From assembly GCA_029582165.1 (NCBI GenBank), contig CM055876.1, forward strand, positions 12,792,501 to 12,856,500: DNA of 64,000 bases, read 5' to 3'. Position 1 is the stretch's first letter, and each line of letters starts with the position of its first letter. The notes beneath the pieces were generated by a model that saw only the letters and a program-made list of their open reading frames with translations, was not told the DNA's origin and ran no database searches. A program made the translations under genes and the position numbers. The DNA is from Portulaca oleracea. Lineage: Eukaryota; Streptophyta; Magnoliopsida; Caryophyllales; Portulacaceae. This document shows positions 55,931 to 64,000 of the stretch, in pieces.

Positions 55931-57417
55931 TGTTCGGTTGTAGAAATTAGGGTTTCCTAAGTAGGGTTGTCGTATCTGCGGGGATGGTGTGTCAGGTTTT
56001 CAGGAAATTGCTTTGGAAGGGTTTTCAATATGCAAGAAGCAGTGAAGAAGAATTAAACTAAAGTAATCGGGAAATCCAAAGCAATAAAAACTAAGGAAAA
56101 CATGAACGCAAAGATGAATTAAACCTAATCTAACAAGAATTTAAATCTCTACTTAAGAAAGCAATTAAAAGCAATCAAGAATGATGAATGTAAAAACTGA
56201 ATTAATTACTGAAATTAAGGAAAAGAAATTATACCTAGCATGCATTGTTCTAATCTTGAATCTTTAAATCTTGAATCTTTAATCACGGATCTTCTCCTGA
56301 ACAAACAACAAAAAGCGTGATTCGGAATACCAAGACTGCTCGAATCCTCACCTGAAGGGAGAATTCGAGGAACCTTAATCCTCCTTTTCACTAAAAATTG
56401 GATTTTTGGTGTGGAACTACCCTAATGAAATCAAAAGACGAAAAGAGAAGACAAGAACTTGAAGAAAAGAATTGCATTAATCTTGGAAGAATGTATCTTA
56501 CAATCAAAGGTTTAAAGAAAACTTAAAGAAACTGATAACTAAGCCATTAAAATAAACCTAAGTAAAAACAAGAAAATAAAACTAAGTAAAACTAATGATA
56601 AAACTAAGATACCCTCTAATGAAATACAATATGGTTTATATAAAAAAGAATTAGGGAAAAGAATAATAATAACCCCCCCCCCCAAAACCCTAGCAGTTGC
56701 GCGTTTGAATTTCCGAAAAATTGCCCGATCGTCGCGGGCGTCACACTGTGGGTCACGGGCGCGACCCTTTTTTGCTGGGCTTTTTTCCGCTGCTTTTCGT
56801 TCTTTGGATGTCGCGGGCGTTACATTACAGGTAGCGGGTGCGACCTTTACCACAGTTCGTGGGCTTCACCACGGGCTGATTGTGGTGGCCACTGTTTCTT
56901 CCGTAGGTCTGTTGTTTGTTTCCGCTGCTATCCTCTATTGTGTCGCGGGCGTCACCTCCAGCGTAGCGGGCGCAACACACACTTCGCGGGCACTAAATAA
57001 TTTTCCGCGGGTGCGACAGTTTCTCGGAAAGTTTTCGACCGTCATCGCGTGTGACAGAGAATGTCTCGGGTGCGAACCCCCTTCTGCTCGGTCGTCGCGA
57101 GTGCGAATAAAACTATCACGGCCGCGACGCCCTACGGAGTCTGGAGTATCTTTGTTTGCTGGTTGTCGCGGGCGCGAAGCTTATGCAACGGGCGCGACAC
57201 TCCTCTGACCCATGCATGTAGCGGGTGCGACGTTGGTGTAGCAGACGCGACCTTGCTGGATTTCGAGTTGTTTTCTGCTTTTTGCTCAGTTTTCCGCCTA
57301 ACTCTCAATTGTCCTACAAAAACACAAAATCATCATAACTAATATATAATTAAGAGGCAAAAGCAAGCAAAACACCTTATAAAATGATATAAATTCAGCT
57401 CGAAACGAGACTGAACA
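55931..57417 (-). repeat. 5' LTR of Athila1
   Basis: 1487 bp, TGTTCGGTTG to GAGACTGAACA. Contains a minus-strand TATATAAA (56635-56642) and the longest dyad array. Confidence 0.9.
56731..57240 (-). promoter_or_regulatory. Phased dyad array in Athila1 5' LTR
   Basis: Dyads such as GGTCACG-GG-CGCGACC, TGTCGCG-GG-CGTTACA and GGTAGCG-GG-TGCGACC are centred at 56737/56758, 56816/56837, 56948/56969/56989/57010, 57048/57069 and 57100/57121. Spacings within groups are 20-21 bp. The array begins 89 bp upstream of the TATA box on the minus strand. Confidence 0.65.
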
Positions 57418-58592
57418 TGTAGATTGGTGTTCGTTGCAATATCTCAATCTCCAAGCCTCTATTGCAGCGTACAAATCGACAACTAATTGCAGGAACAACA
57501 TACAACATTGAAGTAAGATGTTCGCTTCATTTGCCCGATATTGTATCCAGAATGCAGCAAATTGTACCATAGTCAACATTTTGCCGCAACCACTGGATCC
57601 TTTAGCGTGTGGAATGTCCAGTCTCCAACCATCGGTCCCGTACGAAAACAATAAGGGGTATTGGAGAGGCAAGTAAGACGGATGAGTCTCATATATCCAT
57701 TGGAGTTGGCCATCTTGTTTCCGAACAATGATGTCGCGGCTATCTACCTGACCATCGTCAGCGTTAACTATAAGAGCGGCCACCTCATTAGCCTGCAAAG
57801 CTGTGTACCGTCGTCCACCTCGGTTTTTTATGAGCCGAATTTTAAGTTGACTGTAGCATCGGTCTGTAGTGCATCATGTGCACGTCGAAAGATCTTCACA
57901 TATGGATTGACAGCATGCAGCATGTCTTGTAGGGCTTGCAACGTAGATGGGTCTACACTAGACATACTGTTAAGCGCTCTGCGCCGATTTTCAACTTCAT
58001 CTCAGGTGTCGTAGATGTATAGCTGTGCAAACTTAGGGCGTTGTCCGTTCGCAGGGAGCAAAGAACCAATTTTGTTGTAATTTTGTCCACTAATTCAGAA
58101 AGAATAAGGACTATAACCATCCATTACAGAGTGATAAATAGTCCCTCCCATTGATGTGAAGGACAACATCGAATTGTACAGTCGTATGTTATCGAGAAAG
58201 CTCCGTTTACTCAACAATTCAGCTAAAGGGGAAGGAGGGCCAGGTAGTGATGGCAACATAACACGTCCACGGTCACAACATATAGCGTACTCAGGGTTGG
58301 ATATATTGCTTCTTACAACCCTTTCATCCTTCCAAACTGTTGCTCGACAATGGTTGCAAGATGTCATTGTCTCGGTGAACTCCCACCAGGTTGTGATCCT
58401 CCTGATAGGCGGTGCTTCCCGCGCAATGGCCAATTGTAACTCCCTAGATTGTGCTTGATGACGTTCAGACTCACTAATAAGTCGCGAGTGTCCTAGGTCT
58501 GTATTACGACGGACAATGCGGCGCAGCCTTGAGTTACACCTAACAAGCCTAGCTTCTAAAGTCCTCCTATTTTGCTCACTACTTCCAGCCAT
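57418..58592 (-). pseudogene. Rep-helicase, N-terminal segment
   Basis: ATG at 58590-58592 (MAGSSEQNRRTLEARL), supported by the same start in copies at 8324 and 62226. It encodes a CNHCRATVWKDERV zinc-like block and LSFTSMGGTIYHSV. In other frames it holds HPSYLPLQYPLLFSYGTDGW and YAAIEAWRLRYCNEHQST, hallmarks of the Helitron N-terminal domain. Stops (for example after GYSPYSF) and frameshifts break it. The frame at 57423 continues at 24541 across Athila1. Confidence 0.85.
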
Positions 58593-59364
58593 TTATTACA
58601 TGTTATCGTATTTATCCATGTAAGGCACACTACTCGCAAGTTTGTAACAATAATTATATACATAATAATTAAATATGCAAAAATCATAAATGCGACGTAT
58701 AAACAGAAGTGATAAAGAGAGCATCAATAGAAACAAACATATTTTGAAAATGTTTTAATTCAAATTTGTCATGGTTTGTTGAAGTTCATAGAGATTACCA
58801 TAATATATACATAGTAAACCAAACGAAATAATAATGAAATGGGTACATGGAAAACATCATAGTAAATGTTTGTTTTAATATTGCTACATACATGTATATT
58901 GAATTTATAATGTCATTTTATAGTTTCATTTTAAATTGGTATACACATGCATATTTTCTAATTAAATTATTGTTTATTTTATTTTTTATTATAATTAGAA
59001 TGAATATTTATATGTACACAAATTTATATTATAGTTTTTTTTTAATTACTAAACACATTATTGTTTAAGGTAAATTTTTTAAGATAAGTAGGTAACATTA
59101 TATCTAAGTAAATAAAATGTTAAATTGAAGTATTCATCCACAATAAAACTGGGCCAAATTAAGTCTCCAGCGACCCAATCTAATATATATAAGTCCAAAT
59201 CCTTACAAACCTAATTTACACCATGACCTAATTGACACCCACAATCCCTCATATAAATGCTCCATCTTCAGATAACAAACCCTAATATCATCAGACAACA
59301 AACCCTGCCATTTCGAAGTCTCTTCATTTAAGGCAAAGTGATATTTGTTGGTTGTTTTAATATT

Positions 59365-59689
59365 TGTAAGTGGATAAATAGCCACATAAAGAAAAGAATG
59401 AGAATCCTTATCCATATGCGGTTATTCCATACAAAAGTCAACTTATAAATATGTCCCTTATGAGAGACATTTTCTGATTGATGGAAAAATTCGTTTTCAT
59501 TTTTATTTCTTCTCTATCTATGAATTGTTGTCAAAGAAAGGTTTGGGGTGTGATTTCCTGGTGATTCCGTTTGTGGTAGCCACCGTCAATTGTGTGACAT
59601 CAAACGTGGAGAACAATTAATCGTGGAACAAGAATCAAGCAAAACCGATCCGCTTCCGCACCTTTGAGGTATTTTTAATACCGTTTTAC
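59365..59689. repeat. Short solo LTR, inverted relative to the GTACG LTR
   Basis: 325 bp, TGTAAGTGG to GTTTTACA, flanked exactly by ATATT at 59360-59364 and 59690-59694. It is present only in H2. It is homologous to the LTR at 60428-60771 in opposite orientation, giving a long inverted repeat about 740 bp apart. Confidence 0.85.
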
Positions 59690-60427
59690 AATATTGATAT
59701 GTAAATGTTTGTTTTAATATTGGTACGTACATGTATATTGAATTTATAATGTCATTTTATGATTTCCTTTCAAATTGATAGGCACATGCTTATATTTCTT
59801 AGAGTGCGTTTGGTTAATTAAAAGCCCCAGGGAAATGGTCAATTTTCCCGAGTTGACTTATTTTTCCCATATTTGGTTGTACATTGACCTCGGGAAAGTT
59901 TTTACAAGGGCCCACCATTTGCAAGGTTTTCCTAGGGAAAATTTCCCTTAGGGGGGTTAAGGGACATTTTCCCCGGGGAAATATTTCCAATGGAAAACTT
60001 TCCAGGGAAACTTTATTTATACTATATTTTTTTCCTAATAATTAGAATGAATATTTATATATACACACGTTTATATTATAATTGCTTTATAATTATTAAA
60101 CACAGTTTTTTAAAGATAAATAAATAAATAAATATAAATGTGTATAATCTAATATAAAATGTCAAAATGGGTTATCGATGCTAGTGTTTTATATTAGATT
60201 GGGCCGACTTATGGTATATAAACCCAACCCATATGAACCCTAATTGAAATCCTGCCCTAACCAACACCCTCACTCCCTCATATAAATCTCCCTTTTGCAG
60301 ACAACAAACCCTAATCCTTACTGCCTCCATCCTCATCGTGTCTCCATCTAGAAAAATAATAGTCTCCTCAATCCCTTAATCCCTCTTCATTTCTCCCTCA
60401 ATCCCTCTTTGTTCTCTTCTTTGTACA

Positions 60428-60771
60428 TGTAAATCAGTATTAAGAAATACCTCTTGTGCGGAAGCGGATCGACTTCCCGAGATATCGTTCCACAAATCAT
60501 AAGTTCTTCACGCTTGATTCCGTGCAAGTGTTGGTGGCTACCATAACTGGAGTCACCAGAAAATTCAAACCCCAAACCGCTTGCTAAGTTAATAGTAATT
60601 TACAGACAGAGAGAAGAAAAAAAGGAAAAATCAATCTTTTCATTGACCAGAAAATTAAATGTCTCTCACAAGACATATATATAGGTTGACTTAGTTTAGA
60701 ATAATTGTCATTGGACAAGAGTCTTCATTCTTATTCCTTATGTGGTAGTTATCTATTAACATCCACTAACA
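60428..60771. repeat. Short solo LTR (GTACG insertion) in H2
   Basis: 344 bp, TGTAAATCAG to CCACTAACA, flanked by GTACA (60423-60427) and GTACG (60772-60776). Same insertion as in H1 and H3. Confidence 0.85.
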
Positions 60772-61147
60772 GTACGAATCATCCTCAACATAGAATCGAT
60801 TGTTCTCTCCTTTGCAACCGAACCTCTTCATTTCTCCCTCACTCCATCTGTTCGTTTTCCTTTAATGGCCATCTTAGTCGGCCGCGTCCTCCATTAATGG
60901 TTGTCTTCTTTGTCCGAATCTACCTCAGACGATTCTCCTTCTCCGAATCTCTCCTCCTTTTCCCTCAGTCTCTCTCTTCTAGCTCCGGATCGAATTGTGA
61001 AGTACATCGAATTGTACATTCGTATGTTATCGAAAAAGCTCCGTTTACTCAACAATTCAGTTAAAGGGGAAGGAGGTCAGGTAGTGATGGCAACATAACA
61101 CGTCCACGGTCACAATATATAGCATACTCAGGGTTGGATATACTGCT

Positions 61148-61940
61148 TGAAATAACCCTAGAGGGGGGGTGATTAGGGTTATGTAAAAATTCTACAGTTC
61201 AATCAACACAACTAGGTTAATAGCGCTTTTATATAATGAAAAATACTTCTTTATTAACTAAACAACAGTGCTTGAAACAAGGAGGTTACAACTCAGCTTA
61301 TTTTGAGGATCGTGAGGTCCTCAAAAAGCTTACTAGGGCTGAGAACTTGATGGTTGTTTTCTGCACTTGAGGCCTCTCAGAAGAGGCAGTTACAGACAGA
61401 GAGAAAAACTTAAAAGTAAGACTTCTTCGTCACTTCAAAACACTCGACCCTAGAGGTCCTCACCAGTGTCCTCACTGGGTACACAAACTCACCACTTACA
61501 AATGTGGCTACACTCAGAATATCAACACAATATTCCTACACTCAGAACTTTCTCACACAAAGTTCCTACTCGGATTTACTTGCTTGGAAATCCACACATG
61601 CAAGAGAAGTCTTCGGCAGAATATATAGTAGCGCCCTTGAGACAGCAACGACTACTTGCTCTTTGGAGGACATAATTTCCTTTCTTGGGTTATGTTCATA
61701 ATCTTCCATATAATCTTGATATCCTTGACTTTGCTTCCATAAATTAGATACCTGAAATAAAGGAAACTATCATTATCAATTCAGAAAGAATAGGAGGGAA
61801 TATGATTTAGGGTTATAGGAGATACTTCCCTAGATTAAGTTTGTCAATCTTTGAAACAAAATCCTTAATGTTGGCGCTAGAGCTGGAGGTCCTCGGAGCT
61901 TGCTGCGATGAGGTCCTCAATTTGGGCTTTAGATTCTTCA
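61148..61940 (-). repeat. Copia solo LTR in H3
   Basis: 793 bp, TGAAATAACC to GATTCTTCA, flanked by CTGCT (61143-61147) and CTTCT (61941-61945). Its position in the Rep gene is identical to the Copia element in H1. Confidence 0.85.
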
Positions 61941-61945
61941 CTTCT

Positions 61946-62226
61946 TCTTGCAACCCTTTCATCCTTCCAAACTGTTGCTCGACAATGCTTGCAAGATGTC
62001 ATTGTCTCGGTGAACTCCCACGGGTTGTGATCCTCCTGATGTGCAGTGCTTCCCGCGCAATGGCCAATTGTAACTCCCCAGATTGTGCTTGATGACGTTC
62101 ATGCTCGGCAGTAAGTCGCGAGTGTCCTGGGTTTGTATTACGACAGACAATGCGGCGTAGCCTTGCGTTACACCTTGCAAGCCTAGCTTCTAAAGTCCTG
62201 ATATTTTGCTCACTACTTCCAGCCAT
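61946..62226 (-). pseudogene. Rep-helicase N-terminal fragment, copy H3
   Basis: ATG at 62224-62226, MAGSSEQNIRTLEARLARCN. Frameshifted after the SGELQLAIAREA motif. The continuation beyond the solo LTR is 60985-61142. Not functional. Confidence 0.7.
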
Positions 62227-63734
62227 TTGCTATATGTTATCGTATTTATCCATGTAAGGCACACTGCTCGCAAGTTTGTAACAATTATTATATACATAAT
62301 AAATAAATGTGCAAAAATCATAAATATGACATATAAATAGAAGTGATAAAGAGAACATCAATAGAAACAAACATATTTTGAAAATATTTTAATTCAAATT
62401 TGTCATGGTTTGTTTCAGTTCATAGAGATTACTATAATATATAGATAGTAAACCAAATGAAATAATGATGAAATGGTTACATGGAAAACATCACAGTAAA
62501 TGTTTGTTTTAATATTGGTACATACATGTATGTTGAATTTATAATGTCATTTTATAGTTTCATTTTAAATTGGTATACACATGTATATTTCCTAATTAAA
62601 TTATTGTTTATGTTATTTTTTTTATTATAATTAGAATGAATATTTATATGTACACAAATTTATATTATGGGTGCCTTTTAATTATTAAACAAATTATTGT
62701 TTAAGATAAATTTTTTAAGATAAATAGGTAAAATTAAATCTATATCTAAGTAAATATAATGTTAAATTGAATTATTGATCCACAATAAAAGTGGGCCAAA
62801 TTAAGTCTCTAGCGGCCCAATCTAATATATATCAGCCCAAATCCTTTAAACCCTAAATTACACCATGACCTAATTGACACCCACAATCCTCCATATCAAT
62901 GCTCCATCTTCAGACAACAAACCCTAATATCGTCAGACAACAAACCTCGTTCATCTTCTCTCATTTCTCCCCTCTCCTTGCCATTTCGAAGTCTCTTCAT
63001 TTAAGGCAAGGTGATATGTGTTGTTTGTTTTAATATTGATATGTAAATGTTTGTTTTAGTACTGGTACCTACACGTATATTGAATTTATAATGTCATTTT
63101 ATGGTTTCCTTTTAAATTGGTATGCACATGCATATATTTCTTAGAGTACGTTTGTTTAGTCAAAAATCCCGTGGAAATGGTCAATTTTCCCGAGTTGACT
63201 TATTTTCCCCATGTTTGGTTTTACATTAACCTCGGGAAAGTTTTTACAATGGTCCCACCATTTTCAATGTTTTCCTAGAGAAAATGGATAAGGGAAATTT
63301 TTCCCGGGGAAATATTTTCAATGGAAAACTTTCCAGGGAAACTTTTACAATAATTAGAATGAATATTTATATGTACACACGTTTATATTACAATTGCTTT
63401 ATAATTATTAAACATAGTTTTTTAAAGATAAATAAATAAATATAAATCTGTATAATCTAATATAAAATGTCAAAAAGGGTTATTGATGCTAGTGTTTTAT
63501 ATTAGATTGGGCCGACTTATGGTATGTCAGCCCAACCATATGAACCCTAATTGAAATCCTGCCCTAACCAACACCCTCATTCTCTCATATAAATCTCCCT
63601 TTTTCAGACAACAAACCCTAATCCTTACTGCCTCTATCCTCACCGTGTCTCCATCTAGAAAAATCCCACTCTCCTCAATCCCTTAATCCCTCTTCATTTC
63701 TCCATCAATCCCTCTTCGTTCTCTTCTTTGTACG
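62227..63734 (+). promoter_or_regulatory. Duplicated promoter-like region of H3
   Basis: Same two blocks as H1. The first has its TATA changed to TATCAAT (62894-62900 region). The second keeps TATAAAT at 63588-63594 and AAACCCTAA shortly after. The MITE-like insert is shorter here (about 63145-63345). Confidence 0.45.
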
Positions 63735-64000
63735 TGTAAATCGGTAATAAGAAATACCTCTTGTGTGGAAGCGGATCGACTTGCCGATATTTCGTTCCAC
63801 AAATCATAAGTTCTTCACGCTTGATTCCGTGCAATTGTTGGTGGCTACCATAACTGGAGTCACCAGAAATTTCAAACCCCAAGCCGCTTATTAAGTTAAT
63901 AGTAATTTACAGACAGAGAGGAAAAAAAAGGAAAAATCAATCTTTTCATCAACCAGAAAATTAAATATCTCTCACAAGACTTATATATAGGTTGACTTAG
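63735..64000. repeat. Short solo LTR (GTACG insertion) in H3, cut by window end
   Basis: TGTAAATCGG after GTACG at 63730-63734. By comparison with H1 about 80 bp lie beyond the window. Confidence 0.75.

Larger units (their letters stand above)
24542..57417 (-). mobile_element. Athila-like element Athila1 (pol-bearing), nested host of two elements
   Basis: 5' LTR 55931-57417, primer site 55912-55929, truncated gag and protease, pol (47388-50742), polypurine tract at 25693 and 3' LTR 24542-25692. The element is interrupted by the hAT transposon and Athila2. Flanks are AGTAG (24537-24541) and TGTAG (57418-57422). In the Rep gene frame these are CTACT and CTACA, a 5-bp duplication with one change, and removing the element restores the Gln-Ser-Thr-Phe-Arg reading of the target. 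The retrotransposon gag (capsid) half is missing. Confidence 0.9.
17263..60984 (-). mobile_element. Autonomous-type Helitron, heavily interrupted
   Basis: On the minus strand the order from the 5' side is promoter and leader region (58593-60984), Rep-helicase gene (58592-57418, 24541-21426, 20109-19907), RPA-like gene (about 19800-17560) and a hairpin near 17263-17300. Removing Athila1, the solo LTR 20110-21425 and the small LTRs brings the gene pieces together with matching target duplications. The 3' end assignment is probable. The 5' end is uncertain, since homology with H1 simply stops at 60984 where copy H3 begins. Confidence 0.7.
58593..60984 (-). mobile_element. Helitron H2 upstream region
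   Basis: Homologous to H1 and H3. It contains two promoter-like blocks pointing rightward (TATAAAT at 59252-59258 and 60281-60287), the MITE-like insert and two short solo LTRs. It ends at GCTCCGGATC (about 60984), where H3 Rep-coding sequence starts without spacer. Confidence 0.6.
60985..64000 (-). mobile_element. Truncated Helitron copy H3, head-to-tail with H2
   Basis: Begins with Rep-gene sequence (60985-61142, matching 58156-58312), interrupted by the Copia solo LTR. It then resumes with the N-terminal codons (61946-62226) and the upstream region, running off the window. The junction at about 60984 joins the H2 upstream region to H3 coding sequence. Confidence 0.65.

Noticed and set aside
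56731..57240. Regularly spaced palindromic repeats that superficially resemble a CRISPR array.
   Set aside because: Units are about 21 bp including spacer, degenerate, inside plant LTRs and without cas genes. They fit a regulatory dyad array instead.

Overview
The window looks like a gene-poor, heterochromatic stretch of a flowering-plant (probably eudicot) nuclear genome. The evidence is Athila-type Ty3 elements with a tRNA-Asp-type primer site, a Copia element with a tRNA-Met primer site, a plant Helitron carrying Rep-helicase and RPA-like genes, a plant hAT transposon, and promoters with TGGGCC and AAACCCTAA boxes. I see no rRNA, tRNA or ordinary single-copy host gene that I can support. 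Almost every base belongs to a mobile element or its remains, and nearly all lie on the minus strand; the hAT element is the clear exception.

Layout. 1-5681 is the 5' part (right end) of a gag-only Athila-like element (A), inserted in a Copia element (5682-8038). The Copia element sits in a truncated Helitron 5' region (H1, 8044 to about 10.4 kb). 10.4-17.2 kb holds exon-like non-coding sequence, a LINE 3' end, a Stowaway-like MITE, terminal-inverted-repeat debris, a duplicated non-coding repeat and a poly(A) retroposon with an 11-bp target duplication. From 17263 a once-autonomous Helitron runs leftward: putative 3' hairpin, a spliced RPA-like gene (17.56-19.8 kb) and a Rep-helicase gene. 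That gene is split by a solo LTR (20110-21425) and by a 32.9-kb Athila-like element (Athila1, 24542-57417). Athila1 keeps protease, RT, RNase H and integrase remains. It is itself interrupted by a hAT transposon (50743-54493) and by a second Athila-like element (Athila2, 27214-47241). Athila2 carries gag and an ORF1-like gene but no pol, contains two solo LTRs, and received a deleted relative (Athila3, 33183-35815) next to its 3' LTR. The Rep gene resumes at 57418-58592, and a second truncated Helitron 5' copy (H3) follows head-to-tail to the window end.

Target-site duplications read directly from the sequence order most of these insertions: AAAGA for Athila2, CTAGT for Athila3, ATCAT and ATTGT for two solo LTRs, a one-mismatch pair for Athila1, CTGCT for Copia, and GTACG and ATATT for two short solo LTRs.

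Three observations stand out. (1) Six LTRs carry arrays of short GC-rich dyads centred mostly on GG and phased at about 21 bp, always 40-90 bp upstream of a TATA-like box, although the dyad arms differ between families. (2) A tandem array of LTR plus 430-bp stub units (27.2-33.2 kb) carries one half of the same CTAGT duplication at every junction, which explains it as unequal crossing-over between a host LTR and a nested LTR. (3) Stem-loops next to polypurine-tract-like sequences recur at terminal and internal positions in different Athila families. The elements also look functionally complementary: gag without pol in A and Athila2, and pol without the gag capsid half in Athila1.
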